A program made the position numbers and the translations under genes. Source: JAWXTP01 sp044433415 (GTDB lineage Bacteria; Bacteroidota; Bacteroidia; Bacteroidales; Rikenellaceae). From it: DNA of 61,175 nucleotides. Each line of letters begins with the position of its first letter. Positions within the stretch are counted from its first letter, which is position 1. The notes below the pieces were generated by a model. That model searched no databases. It was not told the origin of the DNA and was given only the letters and a program-made list of their open reading frames with translations. The stretch is taken from contig JAWXTP010000003.1 in assembly GCA_044433415.1 (NCBI GenBank), positions 1-61,175 of the forward strand. Reading direction: 5' to 3'. Positions 1-7,646 of this stretch are shown here, piece by piece.

Positions 1-1015
1 TCGTGTGAAATGTTACGACCTTATCAATGCCCGCCAACCTTGCTATCTCTTTGAGTTCCCGATTTACAAATTGGTTTGTAAAGCTATCAAAATAAAATTT
101 GCGTTGTGGGCTGGTGTACTTCGCCAACATCTCCAGCGGTTTTCCGTCAAAGAGTAGGTAAATAGGTAATCTTATTGGCTCTTTTGTTTTCTTCGTATTC
201 AATATAATGTAGTGTTTACCCTCAGTTGTTTGTAGGTTTTCGGGGCGCAATCTCACTATATCAGAGAAACGCAACCCACTATATACCGCAAATAGGTACA
301 TATCTTTGACGATCTGCAAATTTATCTTTTCGGCTGGAATCTGTAACGCCTCAATCCTCTCGATCTCTTCGGGGGTCAAAAACGTTCTACTTGATGGGGC
401 GGATCTGATGACAAAATTTCTAAAAGGGTAGTTGTTGTAATCCATATACCCGTAATTGATCGCCATATTTACAACCGTCTTAACCGTCTTTAGGTACTTG
501 CCCGTTGTATTGGTATTGATGCCCTTACTAAGCAAATAGCCCTCAAACTCGTGTAGGAATTGATAGTTAAGATCATCTATTAAGATACGTTTTCTAAACA
601 TAGTAAGGTGACGATATACAGAATTATACACCCGTCTCGTGTCCTCTGTTATGGTCTTTTTGTTTGCCGACTCAGTTTTGAAGAATAGTAAAAAATCGCT
701 GTGATCCTCTTTTGGTTGTAGTGCATCGGTCATAAAATCGAGGGTAACAACCTTGCCACTCTCTAACTGTTCTAGTTCAAAACGCTCTAATTTAGCCACA
801 AAATCAGATAGATACGTGTTTCGTTGTATGTAATTCGGGGCGGTGGTCTTTACCTTTTGCCTCCTTTTGTCCCATTGTTCGGGCTTTAGCTTTATATCAG
901 TAGCAAAATACTTTCGTTTGCCATTAAGATATGCACACACCGACACGGGGGCTGTGCCGTCCTTTAATAGTTTACCTTTGCGGTTATATACGAATGAGTA
1001 AATAATCTTTGCCAT
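1..1015 (-). CDS. Tyrosine recombinase (integrase), 5' part only, cut by window edge
   Basis: Open from an ATG at 1015 to the window edge without a stop, giving about 338 residues. The N-terminus (about 1-85) resembles the arm-DNA-binding domain of Bacteroidetes integrases, with YLNGKRKYF and LKPEQWD. A SAM-like core-binding domain follows, then the start of the catalytic domain with SGLRFSDIVRLRPEN, where R249 is the first catalytic arginine. The sequence stops just after VVTFHT, where the His-x-x-Arg motif should begin, so the other catalytic residues lie outside the window. The gene starts 244 bp from the 3' end of tRNA-Phe and reads away from it, the usual arrangement for an element integrated at a tRNA gene. 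It uses more G/C-rich codons than its neighbours, which fits foreign origin. Whether it moves a conjugative element or a prophage cannot be seen. Confidence 0.92.
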   Translation of the reverse strand, partial: MAKIIYSFVYNRKGKLLKDGTAPVSVCAYLNGKRKYFATDIKLKPEQWDKRRQKVKTTAPNYIQRNTYLSDFVAKLERFELEQLESGKVVTLDFMTDALQPKEDHSDFLLFFKTESANKKTITEDTRRVYNSVYRHLTMFRKRILIDDLNYQFLHEFEGYLLSKGINTNTTGKYLKTVKTVVNMAINYGYMDYNNYPFRNFVIRSAPSSRTFLTPEEIERIEALQIPAEKINLQIVKDMYLFAVYSGLRFSDIVRLRPENLQTTEGKHYIILNTKKTKEPIRLPIYLLFDGKPLEMLAKYTSPQRKFYFDSFTNQFVNRELKEIARLAGIDKVVTFHT

Positions 1016-1227
1016 ACCTTAATAGTGTTATTGCTTATTGATAGTGCAAAGATACATAAATGTTCGGACAAACCAAACAAATAATGTTTATTTTATCAAA
1101 ACATATTATTTGTGGTTGAAATTATGGGGGGACACTAAGGGAACAAAGAAACGATATTATAACAAATTCAATATGTATGCTATATTTGCTAAATCGTGGC
1201 TACACGGCTGTGTAGGGCTATAAAACA

Positions 1228-1257
1228 AAAAAAGAGACTCGTTAAAGTCTCTTTTTT
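1228..1257 (-). terminator. Rho-independent terminator after tRNA-Phe
   Basis: Perfect 12-bp inverted repeat (AAAAAAGAGACT at 1228-1239 and its complement at 1246-1257) around a 6-nt loop. Read on the minus strand it directly follows the tRNA and ends in a T run. It may also be part of the attachment site of the adjoining element. Confidence 0.8.
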
Positions 1258-1258
1258 G

Positions 1259-1331
1259 TGGTGCCACCAAGAATCGAACTAGGGACACAAGGATTTTCAG
1301 TCCTTTGCTCTACCAACTGAGCTATGGCACC
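1259..1331 (-). tRNA. tRNA-Phe (anticodon GAA)
   Basis: A 73-nt cloverleaf on the minus strand. The acceptor stem is GGTGCCA/TGGCACC, the D stem GCTC/GAGC, and the anticodon stem AAGGA/TCCTT around loop CTGAAAA, giving GAA. The T loop is TTCGATT. The T stem carries one T-T mismatch at its third pair. CCA is not encoded. The integrase gene starts 244 bp beyond its 3' end, so the 3' half is the likely attachment site, and the T-stem mismatch could have come from the incoming element. Confidence 0.95.
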
Positions 1332-1351
1332 GTTTTGTTTTAAAGACGATG

Positions 1352-1359
1352 CAAAGGTA
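1352..1359 (-). promoter_or_regulatory. -7 box of the tRNA-Phe promoter
   Basis: TACCTTTG on the minus strand matches the Bacteroidetes -7 consensus TAnnTTTG. It lies 21 bp upstream of the tRNA 5' end. Confidence 0.65.
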
Positions 1360-1654
1360 CGAAAAAAAACTTACGCTCCAAATTTTTGAAGCATAAATTT
1401 TTGGTAAAAAATGTTTAAAATTGGGAACGACCTAGGTCTAAGGTAGTTAAAATTGTAAAAAAATAACACTTTTTTGAGTGCAATGTATAAAAATTGGGTT
1501 TCTTCGAATTTTAAATTTTACGAGACGAAAGTTTTTTGTAAAAATATTCTATAAAAATCTCTCTTGTATACAAAATAATTTAAAACCTCACTAAAATATA
1601 TTGGCAGGGTTATTGTTTAACCATGGCTAATAAAATATTTTAAATTTTTAGATT
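1360..1654. other. AT-rich intergenic region
   Basis: No gene, repeat or clear hairpin seen, apart from a short palindrome ACCTAGGT near 1430. No clean TAnnTTTG box was found for the gene starting at 1655; its promoter must be a weak match. Confidence 0.6.
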
Positions 1655-2740
1655 ATGGTAAATAGATTGATTATTGAGGTAGCAATTATACTATTGGCTA
1701 CTTCTTGTAGTGGTGTAAAACGCATACAAAAATATGGTGGTATGAATATTACACCTTTACCTTTAGAACTTTCAGAAAATGGGAATAGAGTAGATGTAGA
1801 CTACACTTTGACTACACCAAGTAAATTTATTAAAAAGAGGGAACAGATACTGTTTTCACCAGAAATTACTGATGGTAAAAATACAATGCTGCTAACAAAT
1901 GTTAAAATTAATGGAGAGCGCTTTGAGAAGAAAGAACAAAAAGCTATAGCCAAAGGAAGATATAAAGCAGATGCTAATGCTATAAAAGTTATAGCAACAA
2001 ATCAAGCTATGAAAATTACTGTAGATGATAATATTCCTTTTGAGCCATGGATGGTGGATGCTAAAATGACAGGTCATACTTTCTACAATGATGGTTTCAA
2101 AACACATCACGTCTTTGAACAAGATATGGCACAAGGAGTGTATTACAAACCAGAAGTAGTAATCATAGAACCTCCTGTGGCTGTAGAGGTTGCAGAGTTA
2201 TTAAACAAAAGCGATAAGGCAGCTATATTCTTTAAAATAAATAGCGCAGAGATAAAAAATACTTTGGATAATAATGACGTAAACCTTAAAACTATTGTAA
2301 ACCTACTTGGTGAAATTAGTAGAAATAAAGATGCTGAATTAACAAGTATAACTATTACAGGTATAGCTTCACCAGATGGTATCTATGACTCTAATGACAA
2401 GTTAAGTAAAGAAAGAGCTGCTAAAGCAAAAGAATACCTTATCAAATATTGCGATGTTAAACCTAGTATTATCAAAGTTGAAAATATCGCGGAAGACTGG
2501 GAAGGCTTAGAAAAATTACTAACTAATGCGGCAGTTTCTGATAAAAATACTCTTATCTCAATGATAAAAAGTAAAAAGTCTGATTCAGAGAAAAATGCTA
2601 TCTTGAAAAGCTCTAAAAACTTCGGATATATAGCAAAAGAACTACTTCCAAAATTGCGTAGAACTATTTATGAGGTTCATTTCACTCAGTTAAGTACAGG
2701 TGAAATGATAGTTGTTCCAATTGAACTATTAGATTTGTAA
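1655..2740 (+). CDS. Outer-membrane lipoprotein with C-terminal OmpA-like domain
   Basis: 361 residues. A short hydrophobic start ends in the lipobox LLATSC, so the mature protein should be lipid-anchored at Cys18. The middle part (about 20-170) is a beta-rich domain containing PLPLELSENGNRVDVDYT, similar in style to N-terminal domains of Bacteroidetes surface OmpA-family proteins. The C-terminal part (about 185-350) has the OmpA-like pattern: IFFKINSAEI, then a long helix and ITITGIASPDG, then LSKERAAKAKEYL, the segment that usually binds peptidoglycan. It stands alone, followed by a strong terminator at 2830. Its role is probably envelope anchoring or surface assembly; the partner is not visible. 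Confidence 0.72.
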   Translation: MVNRLIIEVAIILLATSCSGVKRIQKYGGMNITPLPLELSENGNRVDVDYTLTTPSKFIKKREQILFSPEITDGKNTMLLTNVKINGERFEKKEQKAIAKGRYKADANAIKVIATNQAMKITVDDNIPFEPWMVDAKMTGHTFYNDGFKTHHVFEQDMAQGVYYKPEVVIIEPPVAVEVAELLNKSDKAAIFFKINSAEIKNTLDNNDVNLKTIVNLLGEISRNKDAELTSITITGIASPDGIYDSNDKLSKERAAKAKEYLIKYCDVKPSIIKVENIAEDWEGLEKLLTNAAVSDKNTLISMIKSKKSDSEKNAILKSSKNFGYIAKELLPKLRRTIYEVHFTQLSTGEMIVVPIELLDL

Positions 2741-2829
2741 ATTCCTAAAAGAAGCTCTATAAATTAGATTTATTAAAATTCAGTTTATAGAATCTATTAA
2801 TAAATTATTGTTTGACAAAAATTAAGGCG

Positions 2830-2876
2830 ACAAAACAGCGATTTCCCTCAATGGGACCTTCGCTGTTTTGTTTTTA
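2830..2876 (+). terminator. Rho-independent terminator after the OmpA-like gene
   Basis: Perfect 12-bp stem (2830-2841 with 2860-2871, arm ACAAAACAGCGA) followed by a T run. It stands about 90 bp after the stop codon. Confidence 0.85.
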
Positions 2877-2889
2877 TGTTTCTTAATGT

Positions 2890-2897
2890 TATCTTTG
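2890..2897 (+). promoter_or_regulatory. -7 box for the nitroreductase operon
   Basis: TATCTTTG matches TAnnTTTG, with a TTG about 19 bp upstream inside the preceding terminator tail as a possible -33 box. Transcription would begin near 2902, so the foldback element at 2909-2968 would lie in the 5' UTR of the mRNA starting here. Confidence 0.65.
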
Positions 2898-2908
2898 CAG
2901 TAATATAA

Positions 2909-2968
2909 GGGAACTTCTAAAAACTTGATTTTAACAATTCCGAATAAAACCAGTTTATAGAATCCCCC
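2909..2968. repeat. Foldback element, 60-bp internally deleted copy
   Basis: Ends GGGAACTTCTAAAAACTT and ACCAGTTTATAGAATCCCCC are inverted copies of each other. It is flanked on both sides by ATAA (2905-2908 and 2969-2972), a perfect 4-bp target duplication. Confidence 0.8.
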
Positions 2969-2999
2969 ATAAATAATATAAATACTAAACAATATAGAA

Positions 3000-3554
3000 A
3001 TGGAAGCGATAGAAATGATTAAAGAACGCAGAAGCGTTAGAACTTACAAAAACGAAAAAGTTGACAGAGAATTAATGAAAGAAATTATTGATATTTGTCG
3101 CTGGTCTCCATCATGGGCTAACTTTCAGATAGCTCGTTACACTATAGTTGATGATGAAGCTATGATTCAACAAATCTATGAAAAAGGAGTAAATGGTTTT
3201 GCTTATAATATGGCTACACTTAAAAACACTAAAGGTGTTATGGTGCTAAGCTATGTAAAAGGTAAAAGTGGTAAGAAAGATAGAGAAAGCTATGCTACTA
3301 AAAAAGTTGTCGAAGCATGGGAAATGTTTGATGCAGGTATCGCTTGTCAAACTTTTTGTTTAGCAGCACATGCTAAAGGTGTAGGTACTTGCATCTTTGG
3401 CATCATAGACGATGAAGCTATAGCAGACATTATAAGCCTACCTGAGGGCGAAACTGTAGCAGCTATTGTTACTTATGGTTATGAAGACGGAGAGCGCCCA
3501 GTAGCGCCTAAACGCAAAGCATTAGAGGAAGTAATGCGCGTAGCAGGAGAATAA
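3000..3554 (+). CDS. Nitroreductase-family FMN oxidoreductase (cytoplasmic)
   Basis: 184 residues, no signal peptide. It begins MEAIEMIKERRSVRTY, the classic N-terminal FMN-binding segment of the nitroreductase fold with the RRSVR motif, then RWSPSWANFQ in place of the more common APSANNQQPW. Later motifs are GIACQTFCLAAHAKGVGTCIFG and LPEGETVAAIVTYGY, which form the dimer and FMN pocket. It should be a homodimeric flavoprotein that uses NAD(P)H to reduce nitroaromatics, quinones or an unknown substrate. It begins a three-gene set with a membrane-anchored nitroreductase and a flavin/iron-sulfur membrane protein. The substrate cannot be read from the sequence. Confidence 0.88.
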   Translation: MEAIEMIKERRSVRTYKNEKVDRELMKEIIDICRWSPSWANFQIARYTIVDDEAMIQQIYEKGVNGFAYNMATLKNTKGVMVLSYVKGKSGKKDRESYATKKVVEAWEMFDAGIACQTFCLAAHAKGVGTCIFGIIDDEAIADIISLPEGETVAAIVTYGYEDGERPVAPKRKALEEVMRVAGE

Positions 3555-3562
3555 TTTTTAAA

Positions 3563-3602
3563 GGGGGATTATAGAGCTAGATAAAACCAGTTTCTAGCCC
3601 CC
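3563..3602. repeat. Foldback element, 40-bp remnant
   Basis: Begins GGGGGATTATAGAGCTAG and ends ACCAGTTTCTAGCCCCC, with the central part lost. Flanks TAAA and TATA do not match exactly. It lies between the two nitroreductase genes. Confidence 0.6.
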
Positions 3603-3626
3603 TATAAATTCCTAAACAATATATAA

Positions 3627-4262
3627 ATGAAAAATAGTTGGCAAATTTTAACATTGTTATTAGCAGTAGCTTTAGTAGTGTTGACCTTTAAATCTACACA
3701 AAAAGAAACAAACGCTAAAAACGAAATTATAGAACGTGAAATGACAAAAGCAGAGGTAGGTTTAGACCTAATTTTTTCACGTAGCAGTGTACGCTCATAT
3801 ACAGATAGAAAAGTGAGCGTTAATACAATGGAACTTCTTTTACAAGCAGGTATGGCAGCCCCAACTGCTGGTAACCGTCAGCCTTGGAGGTTTGTAGTTG
3901 TATCAACAAGAGAGATCCTAGACTCTATTCCAGCCATTATCCCTGGAGCACACATGGCTGCAAAGTCTCAGCATGCTATTGTTGTTTGTGGTCTACCTAG
4001 CAAAGCTCTAGTTCCTGAATATTGGGTTCAAGACTGTTCAGCCGCTACAGAAAATATCCTCCTTGCGGCTCACGCTATGGGTCTTGGAGCAGTGTGGTGT
4101 GGTGCTTATCCAAATAATGCAGAAGATAAAGTAGGAAGATTACAAAAGCTCCTTTCACTTCCTGAGGATGTATATCCTTTAAGTGTAGTTGTTTTTGGCT
4201 ACCCAGATAGCGAACCAAATGTTAAAGATAAATGGGATCCTGAAAAGGTGTTTTATAGATAG
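3627..4262 (+). CDS. Membrane-anchored nitroreductase-family protein
   Basis: 211 residues. An N-terminal hydrophobic stretch (about 8-23) follows MKNSW and works as a signal anchor, so the enzyme domain (about 45-211) should face the periplasm. That domain has SRSSVRSYTDRKVS, GMAAPTAGNRQPWRFVVV, AATENILLAAHAMGLGAVWCG and SVVVFGYP, the full nitroreductase signature set for FMN binding. It starts 8 bp before the next gene, which encodes a NosR/RnfG-like protein carrying periplasmic flavin and iron-sulfur sites. That fits electron delivery from the membrane to this extracytoplasmic flavoprotein. The substrate is unknown. Confidence 0.83.
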   Translation: MKNSWQILTLLLAVALVVLTFKSTQKETNAKNEIIEREMTKAEVGLDLIFSRSSVRSYTDRKVSVNTMELLLQAGMAAPTAGNRQPWRFVVVSTREILDSIPAIIPGAHMAAKSQHAIVVCGLPSKALVPEYWVQDCSAATENILLAAHAMGLGAVWCGAYPNNAEDKVGRLQKLLSLPEDVYPLSVVVFGYPDSEPNVKDKWDPEKVFYR

Positions 4263-4270
4263 AGTTAGAA

Positions 4271-5368
4271 ATGGATAAATTAAAGTATATCGTAAATGTC
4301 CTTATCATAGCTATGCTTTTTGGCGCTATAGCAATAGGGAAGAATGACCGTATCTTAGGTAAAACATCAGCAGATTTTGTAAAATCTTTCAGTGAAGAAA
4401 AACAAGAAGAACCTACTATAGAACAAATTCAGTTAGATGGTACACGAGTTATTAACTCTACAACTCTTGACAGCAAGATTATGGGTTATGCTGGTAATAC
4501 ACCTATAAAATTATATATAAAAGATGGTGTCATACAGAAAGTTAAAGCCCTTGATAATAATGAAACTCCTAGTTTTTTCAATCAAGTTGTAGAAAGCGGT
4601 TATCTAGATAGTTGGAATGGCTTAACACCTCAAGAGGCTATATATGCTAAGGTAGATGCCGTCAGTGGTTCAACACTTAGCTCTGTAGCAATTCTTAAAA
4701 ATGTGAGACGAGCGCTTTCGTATGCAATAAGAGAAAAACCTAAGAGTGTAGGCGCTCTTAGTTATTTAGACTTAAAAACTATTATAGGTGTTTTGGTAAT
4801 TATTTCAGGTGTGGTGTTTACATTCTTGAAGTCTAAAAACAAAACTTACCAATTTATTCAGCTATCTTTAAATGTGGTAGTCTTAGGTTTTTGGTGTGGT
4901 AGTTTCGTGTCTCTATCTCAATTCGTATCTTGGATGTCAAATGGGGTTCATTTTGCATCAGCTATATTGACCTCTCTATTTCTTATCATAATACTTGTTT
5001 TACCTATTTATGGGAAAAAAGGTAGCTACTGTAATATTCATTGCCCTATGGGTTCAGCACAAGAGCTAATAAGCAAAATCCCAACACCTAAGTTAAAATT
5101 GGGAAGTAAGATAAATAAAACTCTTAATAAACTAAGATATTATATACTTATGGCATTATTGTTTATGATGTGGTTAGGAACAGGTTTTGAACTTATGGAT
5201 TATGAAGTATTCTCAGCGTTCCTTTTGGGTGCAGCTTCAACAACAGTGTTAACTATGGCGGCTGTATTCTTGTTATTGTCCTTGTTTGTACATAAACCTT
5301 ACTGTAGGTTTGTTTGCCCTACAGGAGCACTATTAACAATGATGACTAAAACTAAAAGGGAGTCCTAA
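4271..5368 (+). CDS. NosR/RnfG-like membrane protein with FMN-binding and 4Fe-4S domains
   Basis: 365 residues. One N-terminal membrane helix precedes a periplasmic FMN-binding domain (about 65-155). This has DAVSGSTLSS, a match to the D-x-x-S/T-G-A/S-S/T motif where ApbE attaches FMN. Membrane helices follow (about 167-185, 195-215, 220-245, 290-310, 315-340). Two cysteine clusters, CNIHCPMG and CRFVCPTGA, resemble the polyferredoxin-like region of NosR and NapH. It is predicted to carry electrons across or along the membrane. The preceding anchored nitroreductase is the likely acceptor. No ApbE gene is visible here, so flavinylation would depend on an enzyme elsewhere. Confidence 0.82.
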   Translation: MDKLKYIVNVLIIAMLFGAIAIGKNDRILGKTSADFVKSFSEEKQEEPTIEQIQLDGTRVINSTTLDSKIMGYAGNTPIKLYIKDGVIQKVKALDNNETPSFFNQVVESGYLDSWNGLTPQEAIYAKVDAVSGSTLSSVAILKNVRRALSYAIREKPKSVGALSYLDLKTIIGVLVIISGVVFTFLKSKNKTYQFIQLSLNVVVLGFWCGSFVSLSQFVSWMSNGVHFASAILTSLFLIIILVLPIYGKKGSYCNIHCPMGSAQELISKIPTPKLKLGSKINKTLNKLRYYILMALLFMMWLGTGFELMDYEVFSAFLLGAASTTVLTMAAVFLLLSLFVHKPYCRFVCPTGALLTMMTKTKRES

Positions 5369-5425
5369 TAATTGAGAGTGAAGAATTACACATGCGTGTA
5401 AAGACTGTTAGAAATTTCCCACTTG

Positions 5426-5483
5426 ACTTTTAACAACATAACCCATGTTACAGAATTGTAACATGGGTTATGTTGTTAAAAGT
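5426..5483. terminator. Bidirectional terminator, 27-bp perfect palindrome
   Basis: Arms 5426-5452 and 5457-5483 are perfectly complementary around a GAAT loop, with A/T-rich feet (ACTTTTAAC and GTTAAAAGT). It sits between the convergent NosR-like gene and ACT-domain gene, so it can end both transcripts. The perfect stem is unusually long for a terminator. Confidence 0.85.
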
Positions 5484-5522
5484 TATAAATATCACCTTAT
5501 ATCTTCTTATATGTAGTATTCT

Positions 5523-5954
5523 CTACATAGCTATTAAATCATCATTAGAAAGCGTAGTGATATCCTTTGAAGCAGCAACTTCTAAGGCTTTAGCTACATC
5601 GTTAACACGCATAATCATAACGGCTTTTTGGTTAATAGAGAAACAGTACATATACTCTATAACCACTCCTTCAGCATAGAATTTCTTTAATTCATCATGG
5701 AATGAACCTGCTAGAGAATCACAAGAAAGAGCTATAACCTCACTTTTGCTAGTATTCTTATGAGCCTCACGTAAAAGGTCATACGCACGGTCATTATCAC
5801 TTGTTATAACACGTAAAATACCAAATTCTGTAGTATCAGCTACTGTAGCAGCAATAATACGAATATCGGCCTTACTTAAAATATCCATAGTCTCGTTTAA
5901 ACTTCCTATCTTGTTTTCTAAAAATATAGAAAGTTGTTGAAGTGTTGTTTTCAT
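5523..5954 (-). CDS. Tandem ACT-domain protein, partner of phenylacetate-CoA ligase
   Basis: 143 residues with two ACT-like halves. The first (about 4-70) has LSIFLENKIGSLNETMDIL and IRIIAATVADTTEFGILRVI, the beta-alpha-beta start typical of amino-acid-binding ACT domains. The second (about 70-143) has AVMIMRVNDVAKALEVA. Stand-alone ACT pairs of this kind often follow paaK-like genes in Bacteroidetes, and here it lies 44 bp after the PaaK homologue on the same strand. It probably senses an aromatic or branched amino acid and modulates the ligase or its gene. Confidence 0.82.
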   Translation of the reverse strand: MKTTLQQLSIFLENKIGSLNETMDILSKADIRIIAATVADTTEFGILRVITSDNDRAYDLLREAHKNTSKSEVIALSCDSLAGSFHDELKKFYAEGVVIEYMYCFSINQKAVMIMRVNDVAKALEVAASKDITTLSNDDLIAM

Positions 5955-5998
5955 AGTTAATCGGGTTTAAGATTTATCAATTATGGGAAGTACCCTTA

Positions 5999-7303
5999 TT
6001 ACTTTGCGCGTTTGTCGATAACACGAACAGCCTTGCCTTCTGACTGAGGAAGCGTACCACTACCTACAAATTTAACCTTAGGCGTTACCAATATCTCATC
6101 ACGCAATACACGTGTCATCTCACGACCTAACTCCTGTAACTTAGAGTAATCATCTGTAAAGGCACTATTTCCTAACTCAACCTCAATAATAATCTCGTCG
6201 TTTACACCTACAGTCTCTATAGTGATAAGATAGTTTGTACCAACCTCTTCGAACTGCATAAGTATCTTCTCAATTTGCATAGGGAAAATATTTACACCCT
6301 TAACGATAAACATATCATCACTACGTCCTTTAAGACGATCTAACCTACGGTGGGTACGTCCACAAGGACACTCCCCTACTAATACTCGTGTAAGGTCACG
6401 GGTACGATATCTAATAAGAGGCATAGCTTCACGGTCAAGTGTAGTGATAACCAACTCGCCTATCTCTCCATCTTCTACAGGCTCTAAGGTTTCGGGATCA
6501 ACAATCTCAAATAAATATGAATCTTCCCAGATGTGTAATCCATTTTGTTCTTTACACTCAAACGCTACACCTGGACCACTCATCTCTGTCATACCAAAAC
6601 AGTTATAAGCCTTTACACCTAACAAATCTTCTATTCTGCGACGTTGCTCTTCTGTGTGAGGTTCAGCACCTATAATCAAACATTTAAGACTTGTAGATGC
6701 AGGGTCTACATTTTGATTTCTAAACACCTCAGCTAGACGAATAGCATAAGATGGAATAGCATGAATTGCTGTAGTTCCAAAATCTGTGATAAATTTGATT
6801 TGACGAAGACTATTACCTGCCGCAGCTGGCACCATTAATGCCCCTAGGCGCTCTGCTCCATTGTGTATACCTAGTCCCCCAGTGAACATTCCATAACCCG
6901 AAGTATTCTGGAATACGTCTGTATTGCGAAGCCCTACCATGTACATACATCTAGCAACACGGTCTGCCCAGATATCTAAATCATTCTGAGTATGGCAAAT
7001 GACTGTTGGATTACCTGTAGTACCACTAGACGAATGCAGACGCACTATCTCCGTTTGAGGCACCGCGTTAAGTCCAAATGGGTAGTTTGCCCTAAGGTCA
7101 TTTTTTACAGTAAATGGCAATTTACAGATATCTTCTACCGAATTCACAGAATCGGCAGTAATTCCCATTTCAGCAAATACTTTTGAATAAAACGGTGATT
7201 TCGATGCCTGTATAATTGTACTTTTCAATCTCTCTAATTGCAGCTTTTTTAAGTCCTCACGACACATAGTCTCGATTTCAGGCTGATAATAATTCTCATT
7301 CAT
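5999..7303 (-). CDS. paaK: Phenylacetate-CoA ligase family enzyme
   Basis: 434 residues from the ATG at 7303 (MNENYYQPEIETMC). A longer reading frame runs up to 7423, but a -7 box at 7334-7341 would place the transcript start downstream of that ATG, so 7303 is preferred. The length fits the family. Motifs of the adenylate-forming superfamily are present: HSSSGTTGNPTV for the phosphate loop, NCFGMTEMSGPG, EDGEIGELVITTL and YRTRDLT, then RSDDMFIVKGVNIFP in the C-terminal domain. It should activate phenylacetate or a related aryl acid to its CoA thioester with ATP. In gut Bacteroidales such enzymes often occur without a full phenylacetate degradation pathway and may serve aromatic 2-oxoacid metabolism. 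Only the ACT-domain gene is cotranscribed. Confidence 0.88.
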   Translation of the reverse strand: MNENYYQPEIETMCREDLKKLQLERLKSTIIQASKSPFYSKVFAEMGITADSVNSVEDICKLPFTVKNDLRANYPFGLNAVPQTEIVRLHSSSGTTGNPTVICHTQNDLDIWADRVARCMYMVGLRNTDVFQNTSGYGMFTGGLGIHNGAERLGALMVPAAAGNSLRQIKFITDFGTTAIHAIPSYAIRLAEVFRNQNVDPASTSLKCLIIGAEPHTEEQRRRIEDLLGVKAYNCFGMTEMSGPGVAFECKEQNGLHIWEDSYLFEIVDPETLEPVEDGEIGELVITTLDREAMPLIRYRTRDLTRVLVGECPCGRTHRRLDRLKGRSDDMFIVKGVNIFPMQIEKILMQFEEVGTNYLITIETVGVNDEIIIEVELGNSAFTDDYSKLQELGREMTRVLRDEILVTPKVKFVGSGTLPQSEGKAVRVIDKRAK

Positions 7304-7333
7304 TTCTTTTATATTTTGTTTGTTCAGTGTAGA

Positions 7334-7341
7334 CAAAGGTA
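7334..7341 (-). promoter_or_regulatory. -7 box of the paaK promoter
   Basis: TACCTTTG on the minus strand matches TAnnTTTG. The start point would be near 7329, leaving a leader of about 26 nt before the ATG at 7303. Confidence 0.65.
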
Positions 7342-7563
7342 ACATTTTACTCTTATTATCCAAAAAAAATAACGATTTATTTATAATAGTAAAACAAATT
7401 ATATAAAATTGCAATAAAAACAATAAAAAAACACAACAGTTGATTTATTCTATATTGTGTTAATGTATTGATTTATTGAATATTTAATAAAAACCTTTAA
7501 GCAAAAACCTTATCACACCTTAAAATGAAAAACTTTTTATACATTTTTTAAGATAAATTATAT

Positions 7564-7571
7564 TATCTTTG
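7564..7571 (+). promoter_or_regulatory. -7 box of the ten-gene chaperone/AAA operon
   Basis: TATCTTTG matches TAnnTTTG. Transcription would begin near 7576, at the first base of the foldback-element remnants, giving a leader of about 70 nt. The remaining A/T-rich bases 7342-7563, between the divergent promoters, hold nothing else that I can see. Confidence 0.6.
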
Positions 7572-7575
7572 TTTT

Positions 7576-7616
7576 GGGGAGTTTTGGAGTTCCTTAAGGG
7601 GAGTTCTAGAACTACT
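7576..7616. repeat. Two tip-to-tip remnants of the foldback element in tandem
   Basis: GGGGAGTTTTGGAGTTCC (7576-7593) and GGGGAGTTCTAGAACTACT (7598-7616) are each the two outer tips of the element joined directly, separated by a single TTAA. They form the start of the leader of the large operon. Confidence 0.55.
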
Positions 7617-7646
7617 GTTAATTAAATTCACTCAATTTCTTAAAGA

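Noticed and set aside
1038..1223. Small gene between the integrase and tRNA-Phe
   Set aside because: Low-complexity composition, no family match, and it runs into the attachment region of the element.
5470..5679. Short plus-strand gene over the ACT-domain gene
   Set aside because: It starts inside the terminator palindrome and is antisense to a well-supported gene.
7303..7423. Longer N-terminus of the phenylacetate-CoA ligase
   Set aside because: The added residues are unlike the family and the -7 box at 7334-7341 lies inside the extension.
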